DNA of 64,000 bases from Alterinioella nitratireducens. Its GTDB lineage: Bacteria; Pseudomonadota; Alphaproteobacteria; Rhodobacterales; Rhodobacteraceae. Below are positions 25,728-35,414 of the stretch, piece by piece. Position 1 is the first letter of the stretch. Every line of letters begins with the position of its first letter. The position numbers and the translations under genes are program-made. The stretch is from contig NZ_JABJVX010000003.1 in assembly GCF_013155465.1 (NCBI RefSeq), forward strand, positions 154,186 to 218,185, read 5' to 3'. The notes below the pieces were generated by a model. That model saw only the letters and a program-made list of their open reading frames with translations. It did no database searches and was not told where the DNA came from.

Positions 25728-26354
25728 ATGGATGACCGACGGGACTTCCCGCCCAGTGACCTTTCGCAGCTTGTCGGCTCGCGGCTTTGCCACGACCTGG
25801 TGAACCCGATCAGCGCCATATCGAACGGGCTGGAGTTGCTGGCGCTCTCCGGCACCGCCCCCTCACCCGAACTTGAACTGATTGGCGACGCGGTCAAGGA
25901 CGCATTGGCGCGGATCAGGTTTTTCCGCATCGCCTTCGGGGCCGCGCGCCCCGGCGAAACCCTGTCGGCGCGCGAGTTGCGCGAGGTGCTCGGCGGCATA
26001 TACGGGGCCGGTCGGTTGGAGGTTGACTGGCAGGTCACGGGCGACCTGCCGCGCCGCGATGCCAAGCTGGCCTTCCTGATGCTGAACGTCGCGGAAACCG
26101 CCTTTCCGCTCGGCGGTACGCTGACGATCCGGCAGGACGGCGCGGCCTGGAAGCTGGACGGAACGGGCCGCAAGCTGTCGGTTGACGATCCGTGCTGGCA
26201 GGCGCTGGCGACACCGGGGATTGTCGCCGCCCCTCCGCCCGCCAAGGTGCAATTCGCGCTGCTGACACAGGAGGTCGAGGCCCGTGACGCGGCACTTGAA
26301 ACGCGGATCGACATCGACGCGCTTGGCCTCTCCATGCGGATCGACCTGCCTTAA
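25728..26354 (+). CDS. chpT: Histidine phosphotransferase ChpT
   Basis: ChpT relays phosphate from the hybrid kinase CckA to the response regulators CtrA and CpdR in alphaproteobacteria. The 208-residue protein has the dimerising four-helix region with the phospho-accepting histidine in [11 protein letters not shown] (H22) and [12 protein letters not shown], followed by a degenerate GHKL-like domain that does not bind ATP. A GTG at 25725 directly before the ATG is an equally possible start; GGAG at 25713 is 8 bases from the GTG and 11 from the ATG. The 3' end overlaps the convergent carbonic anhydrase gene by 4 bp. Confidence 0.9.
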   Translation: MDDRRDFPPSDLSQLVGSRLCHDLVNPISAISNGLELLALSGTAPSPELELIGDAVKDALARIRFFRIAFGAARPGETLSARELREVLGGIYGAGRLEVDWQVTGDLPRRDAKLAFLMLNVAETAFPLGGTLTIRQDGAAWKLDGTGRKLSVDDPCWQALATPGIVAAPPPAKVQFALLTQEVEARDAALETRIDIDALGLSMRIDLP

Positions 26355-26869
26355 AGCGCGCGCAACCCGTCGCGGAACCGGCGCATGTTATCCTGGTAAC
26401 GCCGCGCCGAGTCGCGCAGCGCCTCCAGCGCCGCCTCATCCAGCCTGCGCACCACCTTGCCGGGCGAGCCCATGACCAGCGAGTGATCGGGGATCTCCTT
26501 GCCCTCCGTCACCAGCGCGCAGGCGCCGATCAGGCAGCCCTTGCCGATCTTCGCGCCGTTCAGCACCGTGGCCCCCATACCGATCAGGCTGCCATCGCCG
26601 ATGGTGCAGCCATGCAGCATCGCCTTGTGCCCGATGGTGCAGTCCCTGCCGATGGTCATGGGATAGCCCAGATCGGTATGCAGGACCGAATTTTCCTGGA
26701 TATTGGTGCCCGCGCCCACGCGAATCTCCTCGATATCGCCGCGCAGCGTGGCCCCGAACCAGACCGCCGCGCCCGCCTCCAGCACCACCTTGCCGATGAC
26801 ATTGGCATCGGGCGCGACCCAGGTATCCTCGTCGATTGCGGGCGCGATGCCGTCCAACTCGTAAATCAT
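26351..26869 (-). CDS. Gamma-carbonic anhydrase-like hexapeptide protein
   Basis: The 172-residue left-handed beta-helix protein shows repeated hexapeptides ([36 protein letters not shown]) and the three metal-binding histidines of the gamma-CA/YrdA family: H64 in VLHTD, H81 and H86 in HKAMLH. It may hydrate CO2 or belong to the related PaaY/CaiE-type group. Its start codon overlaps the gmk stop (ATGA), so it follows yicC-gmk in one operon. Confidence 0.9.
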   Translation of the reverse strand: MIYELDGIAPAIDEDTWVAPDANVIGKVVLEAGAAVWFGATLRGDIEEIRVGAGTNIQENSVLHTDLGYPMTIGRDCTIGHKAMLHGCTIGDGSLIGMGATVLNGAKIGKGCLIGACALVTEGKEIPDHSLVMGSPGKVVRRLDEAALEALRDSARRYQDNMRRFRDGLRAL

Positions 26870-27519
26870 ATCTGTCCCTCGATGAATTCCTGGTGCAACC
26901 GGCGCACGTGATCCTTGAGCCCCGGCTGCTGCGCGCGGCGCAGGCGCTCGGCGGTCAGGATCGTCTTGAGCTGCGCCTCGGTCGCATCCAGATCGTCATT
27001 GACCAGGACATAATCGTAGCCGTCCCAATGGCTGATTTCATCCCAGGATTTCTGCATCCGCTTGGCGATGGTCTCCTCGTCATCCTGGCCCCGCGCCTCC
27101 AGCCTGCGGCGCAGTTCGGTGATCGAGGGCGGCAGGATGAAGATCGACAGAGTGTGCAGCCCCAGGACCGAGTTGCGGATCTGCTGCGCGCCCTGCCAGT
27201 CGATATCGAACAGCACGTCGCGCCCCGCCTCGATGGCTTTTTCGACCGGGGCCATGGGCGAGCCGTAGAAATTGCCGAAGACATGGGCGTGTTCCAGCAT
27301 GGCCCCATCGGCGACCATGGCCTGAAACGCGGTCTTGTCGTGGAAATAGTATTCGCGGCCATGCTCCTCGCCGGGGCGCGGGGGCCGCGTGGTGGCGGAC
27401 ACCGAGAAACTGAGCGTCGCGTCCCAGTCCATCAAGCGCCGCGCCAGCGTCGATTTGCCAGCCCCCGAGGGCGACGAAAGAATGACCAGAAGGCCGCGGC
27501 GGGGGTTGGTCAGTTCCAT
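26866..27519 (-). CDS. gmk: Guanylate kinase
   Basis: Phosphorylates GMP to GDP with ATP; cytosolic and essential. The 217-residue protein carries the P-loop [10 protein letters not shown] near residues 15-24, the GMP-binding segment [13 protein letters not shown] and GxxYxF-type [11 protein letters not shown] chose the ATG at 27519, with GGAG 5 bases upstream, over a GTG at 27525 whose ribosome site would touch the start. The yicC stop lies 2 bp upstream, and the pair yicC-gmk is conserved in many proteobacteria. Confidence 0.97.
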   Translation of the reverse strand: MELTNPRRGLLVILSSPSGAGKSTLARRLMDWDATLSFSVSATTRPPRPGEEHGREYYFHDKTAFQAMVADGAMLEHAHVFGNFYGSPMAPVEKAIEAGRDVLFDIDWQGAQQIRNSVLGLHTLSIFILPPSITELRRRLEARGQDDEETIAKRMQKSWDEISHWDGYDYVLVNDDLDATEAQLKTILTAERLRRAQQPGLKDHVRRLHQEFIEGQI

Positions 27520-27521
27520 GC

Positions 27522-28409
27522 TCACTCCACGTTCTGCACCTGCTCGCGCATCTGATCAATCAACACCTTGAGGTCAAGCCCCGCCTGGGTCAGCGCGCCG
27601 TCGCCGGATTTGGAGCAGAGCGTGTTGGCCTCGCGGTTGAACTCCTGCATCAGGAAGTCGAAGCGCCGCCCGATGGGGCCATCCGTGGCCAGCAGCGTCT
27701 CGGCCGCGTCGATATGGGCTTGCAGGCGGTCAATCTCTTCCGTCACGTCGGATTTCACCGCCAGCAGCGCCAGTTCCTGCGCGATGCGGTCGGGGTCGGC
27801 GGCGTCCGTGGCCCCGAGCAGCTTGGCCACGTTGTCGCGCAGCCGCTCGGCGGCGGTCTCGCTGCGCGCCTTCGCCAGCGCCTGCGACTGATCGACCAGT
27901 GGGCGCATCTGCGCGATCTGACCTTTCAGACTGTCGTGCAGCGCCGCGCCCTCGGCGGCACGGGCGGCGACGAACGCCTCGGTGAGGCTGTCGAACTCGG
28001 CCAGCAGCACCTCATCCTCGGGCAGCCCCATCTCGGCGGCGTCGCTGGTCATCACGCCCTGCATGGTCAGGATGTCGGTGGGCCGCGCGCTGGTCAGGTG
28101 CAACCCCTCGGCCATCGCGGCGCGTTCGACATGGGCGATGGCGGAGAGAGCGCCCATCAGGGCGGTCTCATCCACCGACACCGCGCCGGTCGCGCTGTCG
28201 CGGGTGATGCGCAGGTTGACAGTCACATTGCCACGTGCCAGCCGCGTCTTCAGCCGGTCCCGCAACGCCGTTTCCAGCCGCCCCAGCCGGTCCGGCAGGC
28301 GCATCCGTATATCCAGCCCCTTGCCGTTCACGCTGCGAATTTCCCAGGCGCGCATCTGCCCGTCGCCCGCCACGTCCTGGGCCGCGAAGCCCGTCATCGA
28401 GTTAACCAC
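27522..28409 (-). CDS. YicC/YloC family endoribonuclease
   Basis: About 295 residues. The N-terminal signature NSMTGFA and [19 protein letters not shown], and the C-terminal [17 protein letters not shown] with [15 protein letters not shown], identify YicC. The family has metal-dependent RNase activity and is linked to sRNA turnover in E. coli. I place the start at a GTG (28409), giving MVNSMTGF, which matches other family members and has GGGGGA 10 bases upstream; ATG 28397 and TTG 28436 are alternatives. It precedes gmk in the same operon. Confidence 0.92.
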   Translation of the reverse strand: MVNSMTGFAAQDVAGDGQMRAWEIRSVNGKGLDIRMRLPDRLGRLETALRDRLKTRLARGNVTVNLRITRDSATGAVSVDETALMGALSAIAHVERAAMAEGLHLTSARPTDILTMQGVMTSDAAEMGLPEDEVLLAEFDSLTEAFVAARAAEGAALHDSLKGQIAQMRPLVDQSQALAKARSETAAERLRDNVAKLLGATDAADPDRIAQELALLAVKSDVTEEIDRLQAHIDAAETLLATDGPIGRRFDFLMQEFNREANTLCSKSGDGALTQAGLDLKVLIDQMREQVQNVE

Positions 28410-28553
28410 TGCGCAGATTTCCCCCTGCTCGAACAATTTTCAACGTGTTATTAAGAAACGGGTAAGGATTTCGCGCCTAGCGTTAACACAAGGCCACGTG
28501 TGACGCCAATGCGAGACCCTGAGCTGGGGCATGGTTTTGGTAGGAGCACTGAA

Positions 28554-29210
28554 GTGGTGAGCCGAAATACTGTGACACAGGACAATGTCGTTGCCCTCTG
28601 GCAGCGCCGGGATGCCATGATCAATCCGATCGTCAGCGATTTCATCCGATACTGGGAAGGGCTGCGCCAGGGCGCCGCCGTGCCGCGCCGCGCCGATGTC
28701 GATCCGCGCGACATCAGGCAGGCGCTGAGCTATGCCTTCATCCTTGATCACCTGCGCCCCGGAACCGTGCGGTTTCGCCTCGCGGGGCAGCACCTGACGC
28801 AGTTGATGGGGATGGATGTGCGGGGGATGCCGCTGCGGTCCTTCTTCGAGCTTTCCGACCGCAAGCGCTTGATGGAGCACGTGGAAATGGTGTTCGAGGG
28901 GCCCTGTTCGCTGGATATCGACCTGGTCTCGGACGCGCAGGGCCGCGCGCCGCTGGAAGGGCGCATGACGCTGATGCCGCTCACTGACAACAAGGGGCGG
29001 GTCAGCCGCGCGCTTGGCATCATGGTCACCGATGGCGTAATCGGCCTGCCGCCGCGCCGGTTCCGCATCCGCCGCCCTGCGCTGCATCCGATCCAGCCGG
29101 GCAAACCGGTCGCGCCCGCCGCCGGCTTCAACGAGGCCACGCCCCCTTATGACGCACCGGCCCCGCGCAGGGCCCCCCGGCTGACGCTGCTTGATGGTGG
29201 CAAGGGTTGA
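28554..29210 (+). CDS. PAS-domain (PAS_5 type) protein
   Basis: About 218 residues. The PAS_5-type domain covers about residues 10-155: LWQRRDAMINPIVSDFIRYW, YAFILDHLRPGTVRFRLAGQ, MPLRSFFELSDR and MTLMPLTDNKGRVSRALGI. There is no kinase, GGDEF or HTH domain; the C-terminal 60 residues are proline/arginine-rich and probably disordered. Function unknown; perhaps a sensor or adaptor. The GTG at 28554 has AGGAG 7 bases upstream and is my choice; ATG 28509 or GTG 28500 would add 15-18 residues. GTTAAC (28482) and TTAA-N7-GTAA (28451-28465) lie upstream. Confidence 0.82.
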   Translation: MVSRNTVTQDNVVALWQRRDAMINPIVSDFIRYWEGLRQGAAVPRRADVDPRDIRQALSYAFILDHLRPGTVRFRLAGQHLTQLMGMDVRGMPLRSFFELSDRKRLMEHVEMVFEGPCSLDIDLVSDAQGRAPLEGRMTLMPLTDNKGRVSRALGIMVTDGVIGLPPRRFRIRRPALHPIQPGKPVAPAAGFNEATPPYDAPAPRRAPRLTLLDGGKG

Positions 29211-29244
29211 CCGGTTAACCGAAACCACGGCATTGAACGGAAAA

Positions 29245-29282
29245 ACCCCCGGCGGCCTTGCGGCAACCGGGGGTGTTTTTTT
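29245..29282. terminator. Bidirectional rho-independent terminator
   Basis: ACCCCCGG and CCGGGGGT form an 8-bp stem around a 14-base loop. A T-rich run (TGTTTTTTT) follows on the plus strand and an A-run precedes it, so it can end both the PAS gene and the convergent DAHP synthase gene. Confidence 0.85.
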
Positions 29283-29300
29283 GCGTCCGAAGCTGGCCGA

Positions 29301-30671
29301 TTAACCAATCGCGCGCGACGGCGCGGTTTCGCGGTTGGACAATTCCTCGGCCACCAGGAAGGCCAGTTCCAGCGATTGCGAGGCATTGAGACGCGGATCG
29401 CAGGCGGTGTGGTAGCGGTCCGACAGATCCTCATCCGAGACGGCGCGCACGCCGCCGGTGCATTCCGTCACATCCGCGCCCGTCATCTCGAAATGCACGC
29501 CGCCCGGCACGGTGCCTTCCGCGCGGTGGATGGCGAAGAATTCCTGCACCTCGCGCAGCACGCTGTCGAAAGGCCGGGTCTTGTAGCCGCTGTCGGACTT
29601 GATCGTGTTGCCGTGCATCGGGTCGCAGGACCAGACCACATTGGCCCCTTCGCTGCGCACGGTTTCAATGAGGCGCGGCAGATGGTCGCCCACCGATCCG
29701 GCCCCGAAACGGGCGATGAGCGTCAGACGCCCGGCCTCGTTCTCCGGGTTCAGCTTCTCCATCAACACCTTGAGGTCCTCCGCCGTCGTGGTCGGCCCGC
29801 ATTTCAGGCCCACCGGGTTCTGCACGCCGCGCGCGAATTCCACATGCGCACCGTCGGGCTGGCGGGTGCGGTCGCCGATCCAGATCATGTGGCCCGAGCC
29901 CGCGACCGGAAGGCCGGAGGTGGAATCGATCCGGCAGAGCGCCTCCTCGTATTCCAAGAGCAGCGATTCATGGCTGGTGTAGAAATCGACCGAGGCGATG
30001 GTGTGCGAGGTATCGGCATTCACGCCCGCGGCGGTCATGAAGTCCAGCGCGTCCGAGATCCGGTTGGCCATGTCGCGGTAGCGGTCGGCCTCGTCATCCT
30101 CGGTAAAGCCGAGGGTCCAGGAATGTACCCGGTGGATATCGGCGAAGCCGCCCTGGCTGAAGGCGCGGATCAGGTTCAGCGTCGCCGCCGACTGGGTATA
30201 GGCCTGCAACATCTTCTCGGGGCTCGGGATGCGCGCCTCGGGGGTGAAATCCAGCTCGTTGATGATGTCGCCCCGGTAGGAGGGCAGTTCCACGCCGTTC
30301 TTCACTTCGGTCGGTGCCGAGCGCGGCTTGGCAAACTGTCCGGCCATGCGCCCCACCTTGACCACCGGCACCTTGGCGGCGAAGGTCAGCACGATCGCCA
30401 TCTGCAACATCACCTTGTAGGTGTCGCGGATGCTGTCGGCGGAAAAGGCGGCAAAGCTCTCGGCGCAGTCACCACCCTGAAGCAGGAACGCATCGCCGCG
30501 CGACACGGCCGCCAGTTCGCGTTTCAGGCGGCGCGCCTCGCCGGCGAAGACCAGCGGCGGATAGCTGGCAAGCTGGGTCTCGACGCGGGCCAGGGCCTCG
30601 CCGTCCAGATAGTCGGGCATCTGAACCCGAGGCTTCTGCCGCCAGCTTGATTTCGTCCACGCCTGTGCCAT
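29301..30671 (-). CDS. Class II 3-deoxy-7-phosphoheptulonate (DAHP) synthase
   Basis: Joins phosphoenolpyruvate and erythrose-4-phosphate, the first step of the shikimate pathway. At 456 residues it is the plant-like class II type: [50 protein letters not shown] and [11 protein letters not shown] (metal and substrate site). I chose the ATG at 30671 ([10 protein letters not shown]); a much longer opening continues through the promoter of the divergent regulator gene and is an artefact. A bidirectional terminator follows. It stands alone, with no other aro gene nearby. Confidence 0.95.
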   Translation of the reverse strand: MAQAWTKSSWRQKPRVQMPDYLDGEALARVETQLASYPPLVFAGEARRLKRELAAVSRGDAFLLQGGDCAESFAAFSADSIRDTYKVMLQMAIVLTFAAKVPVVKVGRMAGQFAKPRSAPTEVKNGVELPSYRGDIINELDFTPEARIPSPEKMLQAYTQSAATLNLIRAFSQGGFADIHRVHSWTLGFTEDDEADRYRDMANRISDALDFMTAAGVNADTSHTIASVDFYTSHESLLLEYEEALCRIDSTSGLPVAGSGHMIWIGDRTRQPDGAHVEFARGVQNPVGLKCGPTTTAEDLKVLMEKLNPENEAGRLTLIARFGAGSVGDHLPRLIETVRSEGANVVWSCDPMHGNTIKSDSGYKTRPFDSVLREVQEFFAIHRAEGTVPGGVHFEMTGADVTECTGGVRAVSDEDLSDRYHTACDPRLNASQSLELAFLVAEELSNRETAPSRAIG

Positions 30672-30830
30672 CACACGTCTCCTGATTGAAGTCCGAGGCC
30701 GCTTATACGCATCCCTTTGCCCTTGGCCAATGCGAAAATCGGGCCTGCGGGGATTGCGCCAGCGCCGAATTGGTGGTTTCGCTACTTGCAGCAACGTCTC
30801 GCTGACGCCATCTGGGAGGATTGCAGCGGC

Positions 30831-31820
30831 ATGGTAACCCTGGTCAATGGTGTGCCCCGGCACCCCAAGAAATTCGTGTTTGTCCTGATGGACAATTTCA
30901 CCATGCTCAGCTGCGCGGGCGCGGTCGATGCGCTGCGCATTGCCAACCGGCTTGCCGAGGCGAAGCTCTATGACATCGTGTTCGCGGGCGAAGGCGGCGA
31001 AGAGGCGCGATCCAGCTCGGGCGCCGTGTTCAGGCTGGCCATGGACCTGGAGGAGTTGAACCGCGAGGACACCGTCGTGCTGTGCAGCGGCGTCGAGGTG
31101 CAGGCCGCGACCACCCGGCGGCTGGTCAACTGGCTCAGGCGCGAGGCGCGGCGCGGGGTCAGCATCGCCGCGCTTTGCACCGCCGGTCACGCGCTGGCCA
31201 AGGCGGGGCTGCTGGATGGCAAGCGCGCCACGATCCACTGGGAAAACCAGGACAGCTTTTCCGAGGAGTTCGAGGAGGTCGACCTGACCAAATCGGTCTT
31301 CGTCATCGACGGCAACCGGATGACCACGGCGGGCGGCACCGCGTCCATCGACCTGATGCTGACGATCATCGCCACCGATCACGGCGAGGAACTGGCGAGC
31401 CAGGTGGCCGACCAGATGATCTATAGCTCGATCCGCACCGACCAGGACACGCAACGCCTGTCGATCCCCACGCGCATCGGCGTGCGGCACCCCAAGCTCA
31501 GCCAGGTCATCCGGATGATGGAGCAGAACATAGAGGAGCCGATCAGCCCCTCGATCCTGGCGCAGGAGGTCGGCATGTCGACCCGGCAGCTTGAACGCCT
31601 GTTCCGCCGCTACCTCAACCGCAGCCCGAAACGCTATTACATGGAGCTGCGCCTGCAAAAGGCGCGCAACCTGCTGTTGCAGACCGACATGAGCGTGATC
31701 AACGTGGCGCTGGCCTGCGGTTTCGCATCACCCTCGCATTTCTCGAAATGCTACCGGGCGCATTACGACACCACCCCCTACCGCGAACGCGGCACCCAGG
31801 CGGCGCGGGTGACAAGCTAG
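30831..31820 (+). CDS. GlxA-family (DJ-1/PfpI plus AraC) transcriptional regulator
   Basis: About 329 residues. The N-terminal class I glutamine-amidotransferase-like domain (about 15-190: [37 protein letters not shown]) has a cysteine in the nucleophile-elbow position. A C-terminal AraC helix-turn-helix pair follows ([19 protein letters not shown] and [20 protein letters not shown]). It resembles GbdR/CdhR regulators of betaine and carnitine metabolism, but no such genes are adjacent, so the ligand is uncertain. ATG 30831 has GGGAGGA upstream. It ends 4 bp into the convergent small gene. Confidence 0.88.
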   Translation: MVTLVNGVPRHPKKFVFVLMDNFTMLSCAGAVDALRIANRLAEAKLYDIVFAGEGGEEARSSSGAVFRLAMDLEELNREDTVVLCSGVEVQAATTRRLVNWLRREARRGVSIAALCTAGHALAKAGLLDGKRATIHWENQDSFSEEFEEVDLTKSVFVIDGNRMTTAGGTASIDLMLTIIATDHGEELASQVADQMIYSSIRTDQDTQRLSIPTRIGVRHPKLSQVIRMMEQNIEEPISPSILAQEVGMSTRQLERLFRRYLNRSPKRYYMELRLQKARNLLLQTDMSVINVALACGFASPSHFSKCYRAHYDTTPYRERGTQAARVTS

Positions 31821-32074
31821 AGCCGCCCCGCACGACCGCCGCGCCTGCCCTTCGCGGGCGGCGTCTCCAACCCCTCGCGCAGCACTTTTGTCATCGGATG
31901 ATCCGGGTGCGTATCCCCGTGTCGCGCCAGCAGCAGGCGCAGATGCGGGGCGGGATCGGGGTCGGAGAGGCTGAGCGCCCAATCGACGAAGATCGAGCGG
32001 CACTGGGAGGCGTCGATCCCGTCGATCCGGTAGGCCTCATGGATAAGGTGTTTTGGGTCGCTCGCGTCGCGCAT
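31817..32074 (-). CDS. Small conserved hypothetical protein
   Basis: Soluble protein of 85 residues. The pattern YRIDGIDASQCRSIFVDWAL followed by HGDTHPDHPMTKVLREGL looks conserved in Rhodobacteraceae from memory, and ends in an Arg/Gly-rich tail. No domain is recognised. The ATG at 32074 begins one base after the glnE stop and has GAAGG 9 bases upstream, so it is translated from the glnE message. An ATG at 32083 is the alternative. Confidence 0.65.
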   Translation of the reverse strand: MRDASDPKHLIHEAYRIDGIDASQCRSIFVDWALSLSDPDPAPHLRLLLARHGDTHPDHPMTKVLREGLETPPAKGRRGGRAGRL

Positions 32075-32075
32075 G

Positions 32076-34868
32076 TCACGCATCCTTCGGTGGCTTGGCC
32101 ATGGCCTTCGCGATGATACCCTCGGCCCGTGCCCGTATGCTTTCCGTTTTCGCGGCAAGTTCGCCCACATCCGCGACATCCGTCTCACGCGAGAGGAAGC
32201 GCCGCCCGCCAAGGCCGATCTCGTCGAGGTCCAGCCGCTTGTCGGTCAGAAGCCGGGTGGCCTGGTTGAGACGGCCATAGAGGTGATGCGCCTCCTGCAA
32301 CGCGTCCGCCTGCCCCGCCTCCAGCCAGCCAAGCGACACGCCTGCCCGCAATTGCGCGGCGACGTCGCGGCGGGGGCAATGCGCGATGAGGGCAGCCGCC
32401 TGCGCGACCAGTTCGATATCCTTCATCCGGCCCGGCCCCTCCTTGGCATCCAGTCCCTCGCCCACACGCCCCGCCGCGGCCAGCCGCGCGCGCATGTCCT
32501 GCGCGTCGGCCACCACCTTGGCCGGGTCGCGGGTGACGGTCAGAACCTCGACGCGCACGGCCTCGATGGCGTCCAGAAGCGCAGGCTTGCCCGCAAGGGG
32601 CCGCGCGCGGGTCAGCGCCAGGTGTTCCCAGGTCCAGGCTTCGCCCAGGTGATAGTTGCGGTAGCTGTCCACCGAGGTCGCCACCGGCCCCTGCCGCCCC
32701 GAGGGGCGGAGCCGCATATCGACCTCGTAAAGCGTACCGTCGCCGGTGGGGGCCGACAGCGCGGTGATCAGCGTCTTGGTCGCCTTGGCGTACCAGCCGC
32801 GCGCATCCAGCGGGCGCTTGCCCTCCGACATCTCGACCCCGTCCGCGTCGTAGATCACGATCAGGTCGAGATCCGATCCGGCGGTCAACTGCCCCGCGCC
32901 GAGGCTGCCCATTGCCACCACCGCGCCACCCTTGCCGGGGGCCGGCCCATGCCGACGCGCGACCTCCTCGGCGACGCGGGGCCAGAGCGCGCGGATGATG
33001 GTGCTGGCCAGTTGCGAATATTGCGCGCCTGCCTCCTCGGCGTCGATCAAGCCGCGCAGGTGATGCACCCCGATGCGGAAATGCCATTCCTTCTTCCAGC
33101 GCCGCGTGGCGTTGAGGACATCCTCGTAATCCAGCCCCTCCAGGTCGCTTTCAAGATCGGCCTCCAGCGCCTCCTCGCCCGGCCAGGCCTCGAAGAACCC
33201 GCCGCCGATCACCGCGTCCAGCACGCCGGAATTGCGTGACAGGTGGCGCGACAGGCCGGGCGCGGTGCCGCAGATATCGACCAGCAGATCGACAAGGCTC
33301 GGGTTGGCCTCGAAAAGGGCGAAGAGCTGCACGCCCGCAGGCAGGCCGCGCAGGAAGCCGTCGAAATTGGTCAATGCCTCGTCGGGGCGCGGCGTGTCGA
33401 GGAACCGGGCCAGGATATCGGGTTTCAACCTCGCAAAGATCGCCTGCCCCCGCGCCGAACGCAGCGCCGGATAGCCGGGCCAGCGCGCGACGATATCCTC
33501 GGCGGTCTCGCTGAGGTCTGGCATGTCATGGGCGGGTGTGGTCTCGGTCTTGAAGAAGGGCTCGCACAGCGCGTCGACAGCGGCCAGCCGTTCCTGCAAC
33601 CCCGCACGGAAACCCGCCACGTCGCTTTGCCCGCAGAGATTGGCCAGCCGCCGGAACCCGTCCTCATTGGTCGGAAGGTCATGGGTCTGGGTGTCGTGGA
33701 TCATCTGCACCCGGTGCTCGATCTCGCGATGCGCGCGGTAGTGATCGGTCAACTCCCTTGCCGTCTGATCGCTGATCCAGTCCTTTTCCGCCAGCATCGC
33801 CAGCGCCGGAACCGTGCCGCGCAGCCGCAGATCGGGGTCGCGCCCGCCCGAGACGATCTGGCGGGTCTGCGCGAAAAACTCGATCTCGCGGATGCCGCCG
33901 GGGCCAAGCTTCATGTCATGCCCTTCCAGCTTGATCGGCCCGTGCAGCCCCTTGTGGCTGCGGATCTTGCGGCGCATGTTCTGGGTGTCTTCGATGGCAG
34001 CGAAATCCAGGTGCTTGCGCCAGACGAAGGGGGTCAGGATCTCCAGGAACCGCTCGCCCGCCGCGATGTCGCCCGCCGCCGCGCGCGCCTTGATATAGGC
34101 GGCACGTTCCCAGTTGCGCCCCTCGGCCTCATAATAGCGTTCTGCGGCGGTCATCGAGATGCAGACCGGCGTGACAGAGGCATCGGGGCGCAGCCGCAGG
34201 TCGGTGCGAAAGACGTAGCCCTCGCGCGTGACGTCGTTGAGCGTCGCCGCCATCTTGCGGGTGACGCGGATGAAGCCTGCCCGCGCCTCCATCTCGTCCG
34301 CATCGTCAAAGCGGTCATCGTCAAAGAGGCAAATGAGGTCGATATCGGAGGAATAGTTCAGCTCCCGCGCGCCCATCTTGCCCATGGCAATGGCGACCAT
34401 GCCCGCGCCGGTCGCCGCGTCCGCCTCACTCAGCCCGGGGATCTTGCCGCGCCTTGCCTCGGGCACCAGCAGGCGGCGCAGGCAGACCGAGACTGCGGCA
34501 TCGGCGAAATCGCTGATCAGGCCGGTGACCTCCTCCAGCGGCCAGACACCGCCCAGATCGGCAAGTGCTGCATAGAGATGCACGCGGCGCTTGGCTTGCC
34601 TGAGGCCGGACTCAAGATCGGCCCGCTCCAATGCGGCGGTGTCTTTCAGCAGGTCGGACTGCACGTCGCCCGGATCGCGGGTCAGCGCCTCGGCCAGCCA
34701 CTCCGCCTCCTTGCCGATCAGCAGCGCCAGGTAGGGGCTGCACCCGGCGGTGCCCTCAATGAGCGGGCGCAATTCCGGGGCCAGATCGGGCAGATGGGTC
34801 AGCGCATCCGCGCCAAGCCCCTTGTCGAAGGGGATCGGATGGCGGGTGAGGCGGGATGCAAGGCTCAT
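32076..34868 (-). CDS. glnE: Bifunctional glutamine synthetase adenylyltransferase/deadenylase
   Basis: GlnE attaches AMP to, and removes it from, glutamine synthetase in response to PII and glutamine. The 930-residue protein has two nucleotidyltransferase domains: the N-terminal deadenylase, with GKMGARELNYSSDIDL, and the C-terminal adenylylase, with MGSLGAGQLTAGSDLDLIVI, each with the GS/DxD metal-binding pattern. The ATG at 34868 follows AAGGAAGG. The longer opening to 35345 runs antisense to the YbaK gene and is rejected. No glnA or glnB gene is in the window. Confidence 0.96.
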   Translation of the reverse strand: MSLASRLTRHPIPFDKGLGADALTHLPDLAPELRPLIEGTAGCSPYLALLIGKEAEWLAEALTRDPGDVQSDLLKDTAALERADLESGLRQAKRRVHLYAALADLGGVWPLEEVTGLISDFADAAVSVCLRRLLVPEARRGKIPGLSEADAATGAGMVAIAMGKMGARELNYSSDIDLICLFDDDRFDDADEMEARAGFIRVTRKMAATLNDVTREGYVFRTDLRLRPDASVTPVCISMTAAERYYEAEGRNWERAAYIKARAAAGDIAAGERFLEILTPFVWRKHLDFAAIEDTQNMRRKIRSHKGLHGPIKLEGHDMKLGPGGIREIEFFAQTRQIVSGGRDPDLRLRGTVPALAMLAEKDWISDQTARELTDHYRAHREIEHRVQMIHDTQTHDLPTNEDGFRRLANLCGQSDVAGFRAGLQERLAAVDALCEPFFKTETTPAHDMPDLSETAEDIVARWPGYPALRSARGQAIFARLKPDILARFLDTPRPDEALTNFDGFLRGLPAGVQLFALFEANPSLVDLLVDICGTAPGLSRHLSRNSGVLDAVIGGGFFEAWPGEEALEADLESDLEGLDYEDVLNATRRWKKEWHFRIGVHHLRGLIDAEEAGAQYSQLASTIIRALWPRVAEEVARRHGPAPGKGGAVVAMGSLGAGQLTAGSDLDLIVIYDADGVEMSEGKRPLDARGWYAKATKTLITALSAPTGDGTLYEVDMRLRPSGRQGPVATSVDSYRNYHLGEAWTWEHLALTRARPLAGKPALLDAIEAVRVEVLTVTRDPAKVVADAQDMRARLAAAGRVGEGLDAKEGPGRMKDIELVAQAAALIAHCPRRDVAAQLRAGVSLGWLEAGQADALQEAHHLYGRLNQATRLLTDKRLDLDEIGLGGRRFLSRETDVADVGELAAKTESIRARAEGIIAKAMAKPPKDA

Positions 34869-34943
34869 CCTTCCTTGATGGCGTTGCCCGCCCCCCGCGT
34901 CAACGCCTTGCCAAGCCCCGCGCGGCGCGGCAAGAACACAGCC

Positions 34944-35414
34944 ATGAGCAAGAGCCTGAAACGTGTGCGCGCGGCGCTGGAGGCGGGCGGGGTCGCACCT
35001 GACATCCTGGAAATGGCCGAGGGAACCCGCACGGCAGCCGATGCGGCGCGCGCGGCGGGATGCGAGATCGACCAGATCGCCAAGTCGATCATCTTTCGCG
35101 GCGAGTCCAGCGGCGAGGCGCTGCTTTTCATCACCGCGGGCGGCAATCAGGTCTGTGCCGAGAAGGCCGGCGCATTGGCGGGCGAGACCCTGGGCAAGGC
35201 CGATGCGGGCCTGATCCGGGCGCAGACGGGGTTCGCCATTGGCGGGGTGGCACCCGTGGGGCATCTGACCCCGATCCGGGCCTGGTGCGATCCGCGCTTG
35301 CGCGGTTTCGCCACCGTCTATGCCGCCGCCGGAACGCCGCGCCACATCTTTCCCATCGCGCCGGATGATTTGCTACGCCTGAGCGGCGCGCAAGAGGCTG
35401 ATTTCACGCGCTGA
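34944..35414 (+). CDS. YbaK/EbsC aminoacyl-tRNA deacylase family protein
   Basis: 156 residues. The YbaK/ProX fold hydrolyses mischarged tRNAs such as Cys-tRNA(Pro) or Ala-tRNA(Pro). Visible are CEIDQIAKSIIFRG with the conserved lysine, LFITAGGNQVCAEKAG, FAIGGVAPVGHL (the glycine-rich loop) and TPRHIFPIAPDDL. It begins 75 bp from the divergent glnE start, and its last 11 bp overlap the convergent lpxB gene. Confidence 0.9.
   Translation: MSKSLKRVRAALEAGGVAPDILEMAEGTRTAADAARAAGCEIDQIAKSIIFRGESSGEALLFITAGGNQVCAEKAGALAGETLGKADAGLIRAQTGFAIGGVAPVGHLTPIRAWCDPRLRGFATVYAAAGTPRHIFPIAPDDLLRLSGAQEADFTR

Noticed and set aside
30672-31658. N-terminal extension of DAHP synthase
   Set aside because: Runs antisense through the GlxA-type gene; class II enzymes start near [10 protein letters not shown].
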